Both the position numbers and the translations under genes were made by a program. A stretch of 64,000 bases of DNA from Halosaccharopolyspora lacisalsi (GTDB lineage: Bacteria > Actinomycetota > Actinomycetes > Mycobacteriales > Pseudonocardiaceae), in NCBI RefSeq assembly GCF_014137975.1, contig NZ_JACGWZ010000002.1, positions 1-64,000 on the forward strand, in the 5' to 3' direction. Positions within the stretch are counted from its first letter, which is position 1; every line of letters begins with the position of its first letter. Below, one piece after another: positions 55,558-63,556 of the stretch. The notes under the pieces are model-generated. The model saw nothing but the letters and a program-made list of their open reading frames with translations, searched no databases and was not told the origin of the DNA.

Positions 55558-56286
55558 ATGAACGCTGGACGGAGAAGTCGCGGCACCACCACCAGGGACG
55601 TGGTCGTCGCGGATCTGCGGCGCCGCATCCTGGACCTGACCCTGCCTCCTGGTGGCGCGCTCGCGGAGAACGAGCTGGCCAAGGAGCTCGCGGTCAGCCG
55701 CACGCCCGTGCGGGAAGCGCTGATCCTGCTGGTCAACGAAGGCCTCGTGGAGATCTACCCGCAGATGGGAACCTTCGTCTCGCGGATCGACCCGGCCGCC
55801 GTCGCCGACTCCCAGTTCGTTCGGGAAGCGCTCGAGCTCGCCTCGCTCCACGAGCTGGTGCCCGTCATCGAACCGACGCAGATCACCACCCTGCGCGGCA
55901 TCCTAGCGCAGCAGCGCCTCGCCGTGGACTCGGCCGACGTCGACCAGTTCTTCGATCTCGACGAACGGTTCCACCGCACCATGATGGAGCTGGCCGGCCA
56001 CGGCTCGGCGTGGAGCGTGGTCGGCTCGGCCAAGGCGCACCTCGACCGCGCTCGGCGTGCCTGCCTGCCCGTGGCCGACACGCTCGAACGGATGGTGCAG
56101 CAGCACACCGACATCGTCGACCAGCTCGCCGCCGGTGACCTCGACGATACCGACCGCTCCCTGCGCTCCCACCTACGCGAGGTGTTCCGCGACATCGACG
56201 CCGTCAAGTCGCTCGCACCTCACTACTTCACCAACGGCGACCAGCGGCTCCCTCGCCGCACCGAACGTCCCGAAGCCTCACGCTGA
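55558..56286 (+). CDS. GntR-family (FadR/FCD) regulator
   Basis: This 242-aa regulator has the N-terminal winged HTH VVVADLRRRILDLTLPPGGALAENELAKELAVSRTPVREALILL (residues 15-58). The C-terminal FCD domain carries the metal-binding His/Asp positions: DLDERFHRTMMELAG, then QQHTDIVDQLAAGD and LRSHLREVF. FadR-type regulators of the UxuR/ExuR kind respond to hexuronates, which fits the divergent operon. It probably represses that operon and itself through the shared 66-bp region. Confidence 0.93.
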   Translation: MNAGRRSRGTTTRDVVVADLRRRILDLTLPPGGALAENELAKELAVSRTPVREALILLVNEGLVEIYPQMGTFVSRIDPAAVADSQFVREALELASLHELVPVIEPTQITTLRGILAQQRLAVDSADVDQFFDLDERFHRTMMELAGHGSAWSVVGSAKAHLDRARRACLPVADTLERMVQQHTDIVDQLAAGDLDDTDRSLRSHLREVFRDIDAVKSLAPHYFTNGDQRLPRRTERPEASR

Positions 56287-56567
56287 ACGGCGTGAAAGGA
56301 AAGTGGGGTCGACCGGACCGGCATTCTCACTCGGCTGTCCCGGTGTGGCCGACTTCGTCACCACCCGAATACCGATACCGGCTATGCCGCCGAAAAATCC
56401 GCGTCGAGCGAAGTGATCGCAGCGTTTTGATCGTCCCCGCTTGGTGGCGAGTGGAGGGGGATGGCCATTGCGACGCTGCACGCTAGCGCTCCGGATCACG
56501 CTGTGAGGGTGTGGTGGTGCTGTGTGCGCCGTTTGCGTGGTTGGCGCTGCAGTGCGGACACGAAAAG

Positions 56568-56607
56568 CCCGCTGGTCTGTGATCCCCGCATCAGGTCAGC
56601 GGGTTTT
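56568..56607. terminator. Terminator-like hairpin
   Basis: CCCGCTG (56568-56574) pairs with CAGCGGG (56597-56603), followed by TTTT on the plus strand and preceded by AAAAG, so it can work in both directions. It is 280 bases downstream of the GntR stop. Loop is 22 bases, longer than usual. Confidence 0.5.
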
Positions 56608-56839
56608 CCGCTGGTCGGGACGGCGGGATTCGAGTCCTCTGAGCCCAGGCCAGTTCTTGCGGAGTTCTGAACCGTGAGAACGAAGAATCCGCAGGACGTG
56701 CCGCGTCGGTTCGCGAGCGTTGAGCGCAGTCAACGCCGTTCGGCGCGCACCTGCCGCTCCGGCTCCGGCGGCGGGACTGAGCAGGACGATCGATCCTCGC
56801 GGTCCGGGCGTGTTGGCCAGTCCGCAGCCGCGGCCGCTG

Positions 56840-56990
56840 TTAAGCGGTCTTCATCGCCTCGACGTATGCCTCGTGTCGGGTGGAGCTCATAACCGTGGTT
56901 CCGCGGTCGGTGTAGGTGATCTCGTGGTGCCCGAGGCCGGCAAGATGGTCGACGGCGTCGACAGTGGCCTGGTGGTCGTCGGAGCGTGAC
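56840..56990 (-). pseudogene. Fragment of a LacI-family effector domain
   Basis: The minus strand reads DDHQATVDAVDHLAGLGHHEITYTDRG and then SSTRHEAYVEAMKTA and a stop. This is the segment of LacI/PurR regulators where D-N-x-x-A-x-x-x-A-V-x-H-L-x-x-L-G-H-x-x-I leads into the R-x-x-G-Y helix. There is no HTH upstream in a usable frame and the remaining 150 or so C-terminal residues are gone. It may be what is left of a former regulator of the adjoining catabolic unit. Confidence 0.6.
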
Positions 56991-57141
56991 GGCACTCGAG
57001 GTGCATGCGGCATGCACTGCGTCGACGACCCGGTCCGGCCGGTTTTCTCGCCCACGTACTCCCCGCCCTTCATGCTCCTGTGCTCGACAGCCTCAACTCC
57101 CGTCCAGCTGAAGCACAACCTGACCTTATGTATTGACATAA

Positions 57142-57163
57142 AGACACAAGCTGCATAGTGTCT
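57142..57163. promoter_or_regulatory. Inverted repeat upstream of the sugar/cyclitol unit
   Basis: AGACAC (57142-57147) and GTGTCT (57158-57163) form a perfect 6-bp inverted repeat with a 10-base spacer. TTGACA at 57133-57138 precedes it and CATAGT (57154-57159) lies within it, though the 15-base spacing is short. It is an operator/promoter candidate 170 bases before the first gene of the unit. Confidence 0.4.
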
Positions 57164-57332
57164 GCCATCACACGTCGTCGGAACCTTCCGGCGAGAGCCC
57201 GGAAGTTCCTGCGTCAGGCAGGTCAGCTCGCGTGTGCTGAGCCCCTGACCGGGCAGCACGGAAAGCACTCGAAGTCGCCCTGCGCTTTCCGACGACTCAC
57301 GTTGAGCCACCGAGCAGAAGGGCACGGAAGCT

Positions 57333-58514
57333 ATGTCGAAGCAGCCACTGTCCGTCGCGGTCATCGGCGCCGGGATGGCGGGGCGCAGCCATGCCGCGGG
57401 CTATCGCCAGGTCAACACCGTCTTCGGCGATGGGCTTCCGCCTGTCCGCCTGGCAGCCGTCGCCGATGCCAACACCGAACTGGCCGAGGACGCCGCACGT
57501 CGGTACGGCTACGAGAGGGCAGTGGCAGGCTGGGAGGAGATCGTCGACGATCCGACGATCGATGCGGTGAGCATCGTCGTCGGCAACACCCTGCACCGGT
57601 CGATTGCCGAGGCACTGATCCGAGCCGGCAAGCACGTGCTGTGTGAAAAGCCGCTGGCGGGATCCATGGAGGATGCCGAGGCGATGGTCGCTGCCGAGAA
57701 CGCCGCTGATGTGGTGACAGCGGTCGGCTACACCTATCGCCGGTCACCGGCGATCACGGCGATCCGGGACCACGTGCGCGACAACGAGCTCGGCGAGATG
57801 ACGCTGTTCAGCGGTCGCTACTGGGCCGATTACGCCTGCGATCCGCAGGGCCCGCTGAGTTGGCGTTTCAGGGGAGGCCCCGGCAGCGGCGCGCTCGGCG
57901 ACCTAGGTGCCCACGCCATCGACGTGGCCGAGTACGTCTGCGGGCCGATCGTGTCCGTCTCGGGCGGGGCGTTGTCGACGCAGATCCCGAAGCGGCCGCT
58001 GCCGCTGGGAGCTGTCGTCGGGCACAGCTCCGCGCCTGTCAGCGACGAGATGGGAGAGGTGGAGAACGAGGACACGGCCGTGTTCTCCGCGCGGTTCCGT
58101 TCCGGGTTCACCGGCTCGTTCTCGGTGTCACGAACCGCATCCGGCATGCCCAACGGGCTGGCCTTCGACGCCTGTGGGGTCGGCGGTCGGGCCGCCTTCG
58201 ACTGGCACCGGCCGGCTGAGTACGTCTTCGACGACCCCCAGCCGGAGTCGCGCACCCGCGGTGCCCGGCAAATCATCGCGGGCCCGCAACTGCCGTACTT
58301 CGCAGGTGGGTATCCCATGGAAGCGCCCGGGGTCGGAGGCGGCAACGCCGAGATGTTCGTCTACCAGTGCCGCGCGTTCCTCGACCAGGTCACCGGCGCT
58401 CCCGCTCCGTTGCCGGCCTGCGCGTCCTTCGCCGATGCCCTGCGCACCATGCAGGTTGTCCAGGCCGTCGTCGAGTCCTCGAAGAACGACGGTGCGGCTG
58501 TCGACATTTCCTGA
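57333..58514 (+). CDS. Gfo/Idh/MocA family oxidoreductase (first of two)
   Basis: This 393-aa NAD(P)-dependent sugar dehydrogenase has the N-terminal Rossmann motif VAVIGAGMAGRSHAAGY (residues 7-23), the family motif HVLCEKPLAGS (about 104-114), and a C-terminal alpha/beta substrate domain with GDLGAHAIDVAEYVCG holding the catalytic Asp/His. Such enzymes oxidise or reduce a ring hydroxyl of a sugar or inositol. It starts a run of same-strand genes ending at 62992. ATG at 57333 has a weak GGAAG before it. Substrate unknown. Confidence 0.92.
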   Translation: MSKQPLSVAVIGAGMAGRSHAAGYRQVNTVFGDGLPPVRLAAVADANTELAEDAARRYGYERAVAGWEEIVDDPTIDAVSIVVGNTLHRSIAEALIRAGKHVLCEKPLAGSMEDAEAMVAAENAADVVTAVGYTYRRSPAITAIRDHVRDNELGEMTLFSGRYWADYACDPQGPLSWRFRGGPGSGALGDLGAHAIDVAEYVCGPIVSVSGGALSTQIPKRPLPLGAVVGHSSAPVSDEMGEVENEDTAVFSARFRSGFTGSFSVSRTASGMPNGLAFDACGVGGRAAFDWHRPAEYVFDDPQPESRTRGARQIIAGPQLPYFAGGYPMEAPGVGGGNAEMFVYQCRAFLDQVTGAPAPLPACASFADALRTMQVVQAVVESSKNDGAAVDIS

Positions 58515-58548
58515 CTTTCGCTCACTCGCACCGAAAAGGAGTTCGATC

Positions 58549-59547
58549 ATGTCGCTCAAACTCGGCGCCTACACCGCATGCCTGCACGACCACCCGCTTG
58601 AGGACGTCCTCGACATCCTCAAGACCAATGGGCTGACGTCGGTGGAAGTCAACACCGGCGGTTTCCTCCCCGCCCCGCACTGCCCGGTGGACGAACTGCT
58701 GTCCTCGGCCGAGGCCCGCGAGGAGTACCTGGAGACCTTCGCCTCCCGCGGGATGGAGCTCACCGGGTTGAACTGCAACGGAAACCCGCTCAACCCGCTG
58801 CCGGGAACCGGACCCAAGCACGCCGACGACCTGCGCCGCACCATCGAACTGGCCGGCCTGCTCGGAATTCGCAACGTCGTGACCATGTCGGGCACCCCCG
58901 GGTCGGACCCCGGCGCGAAGTACCCCTCGTGGGTCGTCAACCCGTGGGATGGCGTCTACATGGACGTCCTCGACTACCAATGGGGTGTCGCCACCGGATT
59001 CTGGACCGACATCGACGCTCTCGCCCGCGAGCACGACGTCCGCGTGGCGATCGAGATGCACCCGCACAACCTGGTGTTCTCCCCCGTCACGCTGACGAAA
59101 CTCGTGGAGCTGACCGGCTCGACCAACCTCGGCGCCGAGATGGACCCATCACACCTGATGTGGCAGGGCATGGACGTCGCCGCCTGCATCCGCCACCTCG
59201 GCCCGCTGGTGTTCCACGCCGCTGCCAAAGACGCAACGCTCTGTCCCGGAGTCGACATCCGCGGCGTGCTCGACACCTCCTTCGAGCGAGTGCCCGCCGA
59301 CACGCCGGGCAAGGTTCCGACCGGCATCGGCTACTGGTGCAACTCCTGGCCGCCCGATCCGGCCTGGAAGTTCGTCGCCGTCGGTACCGGCCACGACACC
59401 ACCTACTGGACCGAGTTCCTCACCGCACTCGCCGAGACCGACCCCGACATGGCCGTCAACATCGAGCACGAAGACGCCGCCCGTTCCCAGCTCGACGGCC
59501 TTGCTCTGGCCGCGGAGAACCTCCACGCAGCCGCGGCGAATCTCTGA
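58549..59547 (+). CDS. Sugar isomerase/epimerase-type TIM barrel (first)
   Basis: This 332-aa protein of the AP-endonuclease-2/xylose-isomerase-like TIM-barrel family starts at ATG 58549 after AAAAGGA. Metal-ligand strands are visible: VAIEMHPHNLVF (Glu), GAEMDPSHLMWQGMD (Asp, His), VFHAAAKDATL (His) and VNIEHEDAARSQ (Glu/His). The start KLGAYTACLHDHPLEDVLDIL is typical. Family members isomerise, epimerise or eliminate keto-sugars, often on products of a neighbouring Gfo/Idh dehydrogenase, as here. The long insertion PSWVVNPWDGVYMDVLDYQWG is characteristic of its subgroup. Confidence 0.9.
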   Translation: MSLKLGAYTACLHDHPLEDVLDILKTNGLTSVEVNTGGFLPAPHCPVDELLSSAEAREEYLETFASRGMELTGLNCNGNPLNPLPGTGPKHADDLRRTIELAGLLGIRNVVTMSGTPGSDPGAKYPSWVVNPWDGVYMDVLDYQWGVATGFWTDIDALAREHDVRVAIEMHPHNLVFSPVTLTKLVELTGSTNLGAEMDPSHLMWQGMDVAACIRHLGPLVFHAAAKDATLCPGVDIRGVLDTSFERVPADTPGKVPTGIGYWCNSWPPDPAWKFVAVGTGHDTTYWTEFLTALAETDPDMAVNIEHEDAARSQLDGLALAAENLHAAAANL

Positions 59548-59622
59548 GACGCGGGGTCCGCACCCTCTGCTCTGTCCCGTACCGAAACCTGAGACACCGC
59601 ACCCGCCGAAAGAGGAACCGCC

Positions 59623-60480
59623 GTGCGAATCGCTCTCGACCCCCACATGTTCCGCAACGACGTGTCGGTGCTGGAATTGCCCCGGCTGGCCGCCGAGCTC
59701 GGCTACGAATGGATCGAATTCTCCCCGCGTGACGACGCGCTGCCGTTTTTCCACCACCCGCGCATGGACGACGCCACGGTGCGAGAGCTCCGCCGGGAAC
59801 TGGACGCCACAGGGGTCGGAATCTCCTCGGTACTACCACTGTACCGGTGGTCCGGCCCCGACGAGGACGAGCGGCAGGCCGCCGTGCGCTACTGGAAGCG
59901 CGCCATCCGGATCACTCGCGATCTCGGTGTCGACACGATGGTCTCGGAGTTCAACGGCCGCCCCGACCAGGTCAGCCGCAGCGAGGGGCAGTTCTGGCGC
60001 TCGATGGAGGAGCTGCTGCCGATCTTCGAGTCCGAGGGCATCCAGCTGGCCCTGGAACCGCACCCGGACGACTTCGTCGAGGACGGCTACGCCGCGGTGG
60101 ACCTGGTGCGCGGGATCAACTCGCCGAACGTGTCCTTTCTGTACTGCGCGCCGCACACCTTCCACATGGGCAACGACGCACGCGGCATCATGTCCTACGC
60201 CGGTGACCTGCTCACCCACGTGCACGTGGCCGACACCTTCGATCACACCGCCTCGTCGGGCAAGCGCTACATCGTCAACCCACCGGACTCGACCGCGCGC
60301 GTGCACCAGCACCTCGACATCGGTCAGGGCGAGGTCGACTGGGACGAGTTCTTCGACTCCCTGAAGCAGAACGACTTCGACGGAACCATGACCATGTGCG
60401 TGTTCGCCTGGGAGGAGCGCGCCCGCGAATCGTCGGTCTTCATGAGGAACAAGGCCGCCGAGTACATGAGGAACCGATGA
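59623..60480 (+). CDS. Sugar isomerase/epimerase-type TIM barrel (second)
   Basis: This 285-aa second member of the same superfamily is clearly different from the first (shorter, with different loop sequences). Core strands read MRIALDPHMFRNDVSVLELPRLAAELGYEWIEFSP; LALEPHPDDFVEDG carries the Glu/His ligands, HVHVADTFDH the His-x-His pair, and GQGEVDWDEFF the closing motif of the group. The GTG at 59623 is preceded by AAAGAGGAA. The stop overlaps a 21-codon ORF by four bases. Probably it acts on the product of the preceding enzymes. Confidence 0.9.
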   Translation: MRIALDPHMFRNDVSVLELPRLAAELGYEWIEFSPRDDALPFFHHPRMDDATVRELRRELDATGVGISSVLPLYRWSGPDEDERQAAVRYWKRAIRITRDLGVDTMVSEFNGRPDQVSRSEGQFWRSMEELLPIFESEGIQLALEPHPDDFVEDGYAAVDLVRGINSPNVSFLYCAPHTFHMGNDARGIMSYAGDLLTHVHVADTFDHTASSGKRYIVNPPDSTARVHQHLDIGQGEVDWDEFFDSLKQNDFDGTMTMCVFAWEERARESSVFMRNKAAEYMRNR

Positions 60481-60542
60481 GTACGACGAACATCATCCCG
60501 ACGGCGTTCCGCACTCGCGACCACGACGGAGACCTGTACTGA
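60477..60542 (+). CDS. 21-codon ORF coupled to both neighbours
   Basis: ATG 60477 starts MSTTNIIPTAFRTRDHDGDL and the frame ends after one more Tyr with TGA at 60540-60542. Its start overlaps the isomerase stop (ATGA) and its stop overlaps the transporter start (TGATG), filling the gap exactly. No homologue comes to mind and there is no membrane or leader-peptide signature. It may only keep ribosomes moving to the transporter gene, or be a remnant. Reality as a peptide is uncertain. Confidence 0.4.
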   Translation: MSTTNIIPTAFRTRDHDGDLY

Positions 60543-61963
60543 TGAGCACCCGAACACCCCGAAGAAACTCGTTGCCCGCTGAGCACTCCGGTCCGCACTC
60601 CAGGCGCCTGGGGATGGTCGCGTTCGTGGCCACCTTCGGTGGGCTGCTGTTCGGCTACGACACCGGAGTCATCAACGGCGCGCTTGCCCCGATGAAGGTC
60701 GACCTGGGACTCACGCCCGTCACCGAGGGCTTCGTCGTGAGCATCCTCATCTTCGGCGCCGCGCTCGGTGCCGCCGTCGGGGGGAAGTTCGCCGATCGGT
60801 ACGGCCGACGGCACAACATCCTCGTGCTCGCCGGCGTCTTCGTCATCAGCACCCTCGGTTGCGCCCTGACGCCGACGTGGCAGGTGCTCGCGGTGTTCCG
60901 CTTCGTCCTCGGGCTGGCCGTGGGTGGCGCGTCCGCCACGGTCCCCGTCTACCTCGCCGAAGTGGCACCCGCGGAACGTCGTGGCAGCCTCGTGACCCGC
61001 AACGAGATCATGATCGTGTCGGGCCAGTTCGCCGCCTTCGTCATCAACGCGGTCATCTTCAACGTCTGGGGCGAGCACTCGTCGGTGTGGCGCTACATGC
61101 TCGTGATCGCGACGCTCCCGGCGATCGCCCTGCTCGTCGGAATGTTGCGGATGCCGGAGAGCCCGCGCTGGCTGTCCTCCCGCGGACGCGACGCCGCCGC
61201 GCTCGCGGTGCTCAAGCAAGTGCGTTCCCCGGAACGGGCGGAGGCAGAGATGGCCGAAGTCCGCGCGCTGGCGGAGGAGGAACGACGGTCGAAAACCGGA
61301 GGCTGGTCCGCCCTCGCCGTGCCCTGGATCCGGCGACTGGTCGTCATCGGAGCCGTCCTCGGCATCTTCCAGCAGTTCACCGGCATCAACTCGATCATGT
61401 ACTACGGCACCCAGATGCTGCAGACAGCCGGATTCTCCAGCAGTGGTGCGATCATCGCCAACACCGCCAACGGCCTGTTCAGCGTCCTCGGGATCACCGT
61501 CGGCATCATGCTGATCAACAAGATCAACCGGCGCACCATGCTCATCTCCGGATTCGCGCTGATCACCCTGTTCCACATCCTGGTCGGGGCCTCGGCCATG
61601 TTCCTGCCCGACATCGCGGCCAAGCCCTACATCATCCTGTTCTTCGTCGTGGCTTTCGTGTTCTCCATGCAGGGAACGCTCGGGCCGCTGGTCTGGTTGC
61701 TGCTGTCGGAGATGTTCCCGCTGAGGGTCCGCAGCTTCGCCGTGGGACTGTGCGTGCTCATGCTGTGGTTGGGCAACGCCGGCGTCACCTTCGGCTTCCC
61801 CCCGACGGTCGACGCACTGGGCCTGGCTCCGACGTTCTTCATCTTCGCCGCCATCGGTGTTCTGGGGATTCTCTTCACCGCCGGCATGGTCCCCGAGACC
61901 CGCGGCAGGACCCTCGAGGAATTCGAGTCCGACATGCAGGCGCGGTATTCGAAGGCGACGTAG
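60542..61963 (+). CDS. Sugar porter MFS transporter (IolT/XylE-like)
   Basis: This 473-aa proton symporter of the sugar porter family has 12 transmembrane helices. Signatures are FGYDTGVINGA in TM1, GKFADRYGRRHN in loop 2-3, MPESPRWL after TM6, QQFTGINSIMYYGTQ in TM7 and VPETRGRTLEEFE at the end. This pattern is shared by IolT (inositol), XylE and GalP-like carriers; the MYYGTQMLQ form of TM7 is common in inositol carriers. It presumably brings in the substrate of the surrounding enzymes. The start overlaps the 21-codon ORF stop by one base. Confidence 0.93.
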   Translation: MSTRTPRRNSLPAEHSGPHSRRLGMVAFVATFGGLLFGYDTGVINGALAPMKVDLGLTPVTEGFVVSILIFGAALGAAVGGKFADRYGRRHNILVLAGVFVISTLGCALTPTWQVLAVFRFVLGLAVGGASATVPVYLAEVAPAERRGSLVTRNEIMIVSGQFAAFVINAVIFNVWGEHSSVWRYMLVIATLPAIALLVGMLRMPESPRWLSSRGRDAAALAVLKQVRSPERAEAEMAEVRALAEEERRSKTGGWSALAVPWIRRLVVIGAVLGIFQQFTGINSIMYYGTQMLQTAGFSSSGAIIANTANGLFSVLGITVGIMLINKINRRTMLISGFALITLFHILVGASAMFLPDIAAKPYIILFFVVAFVFSMQGTLGPLVWLLLSEMFPLRVRSFAVGLCVLMLWLGNAGVTFGFPPTVDALGLAPTFFIFAAIGVLGILFTAGMVPETRGRTLEEFESDMQARYSKAT

Positions 61964-61993
61964 CCACCAGCACGGCACGAAAGGACGACGAGA

Positions 61994-62992
61994 ATGAAGC
62001 TCGGACTCATCGGCTCGGGGCGCATCGGGGACATGCACGCGAGGGCGCTGGGCGAACTCGACCAGGTCGATTCCCTGGTGATCGCCGACGCCGACCCGGC
62101 ACGGGCAGAGGGACTCGCGGAACGGGTCGGCGCCGACGCCGACACCGTGGACGAGCTGTACTCCTCGGGAGTGGACGGAGTGCTGATCGCCGCGGCCACC
62201 AGCGCCCACGCTCGGCTCGTCCACCAGGCTCTCGACAACCGGACACCGGTGTTCTGCGAGAAACCGGTGGCGCTCGACGTCGCCGGTACCCGCGAGGTCG
62301 TCTCCCACGCCGAGAGCTGCGGGGTGCCGGTGCAGATCGGCTTCCAGCGCCGTTTCGACGCGGGATATCTCGCCGCCAGGGAAGCCGTCCGCGACGGTCG
62401 TCTGGGATGGCTGCACACCCTGCGGGCGGTCACCGCCGACGAGACACCTCCGCCGGCCGACTACATCCCGACCTCGGGAGGCCTGTTCCGCGACTGCGGT
62501 ATCCACGACTTCGACATCATGCGCTGGCTCACCGGCAGGGAGGTGGTGTCGGTCCACGCCACGGGAGCCAACCGGGGTGCCGCGTTCTTCACCGAGGGCG
62601 GTGACGTCGACACCGCCGCCGCGGTGCTGACGTTCGAGGACGGGATGTTGGCCACGGTGACCGCGACCCGCTACAACGGCGCGGGTCACGATGTGCGGCT
62701 GGAGGTCTGCGGTTCCGATGGCGCGATGTTCGTCGGCAATGACGAACGGGCACCGCTGCCGTCGGCGGAGCAGGACATCGGCTGGCCCTCCGGAACTCCC
62801 TATCGCACGTTCGTGGAACGCTTCGGGCCCGCCTATTCCCGGGAGCTGAGCTCCTTCGTCGAGGTGGTGGCGGGCAGGGCCGGGAGCCCGTGCAGTGCGG
62901 TCGAAGCGCTGGAGGCGCTCTACGTCGCCGAAGCCTGCCAGCTTTCCCACGACGAGGAACGGGTCGTGCGTCTCGACGAAGTTCGGGCCTGA
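61994..62992 (+). CDS. Gfo/Idh/MocA oxidoreductase (second; inositol dehydrogenase-like)
   Basis: This 332-aa protein resembles inositol 2-dehydrogenases. N-terminal KLGLIGSGRIGDMHARAL binds NAD(P), PVFCEKPVALD is the family motif, and GGLFRDCGIHDFDIMRWLTG provides the catalytic Asp/His. The ATG at 61994 follows AAAGGACGACGAG. It is 30 bases after the transporter and closes the unit. It has the length and motif spacing of IolG/IdhA, so oxidation of a cyclitol is plausible, but no IolB/C/D/E genes are nearby. Confidence 0.92.
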   Translation: MKLGLIGSGRIGDMHARALGELDQVDSLVIADADPARAEGLAERVGADADTVDELYSSGVDGVLIAAATSAHARLVHQALDNRTPVFCEKPVALDVAGTREVVSHAESCGVPVQIGFQRRFDAGYLAAREAVRDGRLGWLHTLRAVTADETPPPADYIPTSGGLFRDCGIHDFDIMRWLTGREVVSVHATGANRGAAFFTEGGDVDTAAAVLTFEDGMLATVTATRYNGAGHDVRLEVCGSDGAMFVGNDERAPLPSAEQDIGWPSGTPYRTFVERFGPAYSRELSSFVEVVAGRAGSPCSAVEALEALYVAEACQLSHDEERVVRLDEVRA

Positions 62993-63271
62993 CGATGGTG
63001 AGGGGCGGCACCACGTTTCCATCACGCCGGTCGCGGCGGACCATCCGCGTTCGGCGGCGGTCGGGGTGGCCGTCAGCGGGGACGGGGCCGGTGCCCGGTG
63101 GTGATGGCCATGAGTGGTTCGTCCCTGCCCGGACCAAAACACGACGCTGCACCGACAGTCGACTCCGGCACGTCACCGGAGCGGATCGCGGTCGGCACGC
63201 AGGACCCGTGTACGAGGCGCCGCCGATGCCGGAGCGCGCCGAGCGGACGTGCCGAACGAGAGGAGAGGGCT

Positions 63272-63479
63272 CATGCCCACCGATGTCGTACACGACGGAA
63301 CCACGCACATCTGCAAAGCGTCGTGGTGGGACGGACAGGATCGCTCGCTGTGCGGCGAAACGTTTCCCCGGGAAACTTCCGGGAAAAGTTTTCCGGGGCG
63401 GCGTGACCTGCCCGGAATGCAGGGACGTGGGGAAGGCCGGGAAAAAGCTCTGAGGACCGCTACCGATGACCGGCGGTGA
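63272..63479 (+). pseudogene. Small Cys-containing (zinc-ribbon-like) ORF with probable frameshift
   Basis: ATG 63272 reads MPTDVVHDGTTHICKASWWD and continues to LCGETFPRE and a basic tail ending at 63479. One base out of frame, the DNA at 63400-63453 reads VTCPECRDVGKAGKKL and a stop. A His-Cys-Cys start plus CPEC end is what small actinobacterial zinc-ribbon proteins carry, so a one-base insertion near the A/T palindrome GGAAAAGTTTTCC (63377-63389) probably broke the gene. Alternatively the 68-aa product is genuine. Confidence 0.45.
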
Positions 63480-63556
63480 CGAGATCGTCGCGGTGGGCCT
63501 CCGCGAACCACGCGTGGTCACCTCGTGGCGTGCTGCCGTGGACGTGGCGATTCCGC

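Larger units (their letters stand above)
56287..57332. other. 1-kb stretch with gene debris and regulatory elements
   Basis: No intact gene is visible between the GntR gene and the Gfo/Idh gene. The region holds a terminator-like hairpin (56568-56603), a tRNA-T-arm-like motif at 56625-56637, a LacI fragment on the minus strand (56840-56990) and an inverted repeat with a -35-like TTGACA (57133-57163) in front of the catabolic unit. The leader from 57164 to 57332 is 169 bases with no further structure I can defend. Confidence 0.55.

Noticed and set aside
56625-56637. GGGATTCGAGTCC, resembling a tRNA T-arm, after a terminator-like hairpin
   Set aside because: The flanking bases do not pair into a T-stem and no anticodon or acceptor stem can be drawn. 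It could be a relic of an integration site but is too weak to claim.
60440-63142. 900-codon open frame on the minus strand opposite the sugar transporter and Gfo/Idh genes
   Set aside because: It mirrors well-supported plus-strand genes, has a composition dominated by H, D, G, R and E, and shows no domain. It is an antisense shadow.
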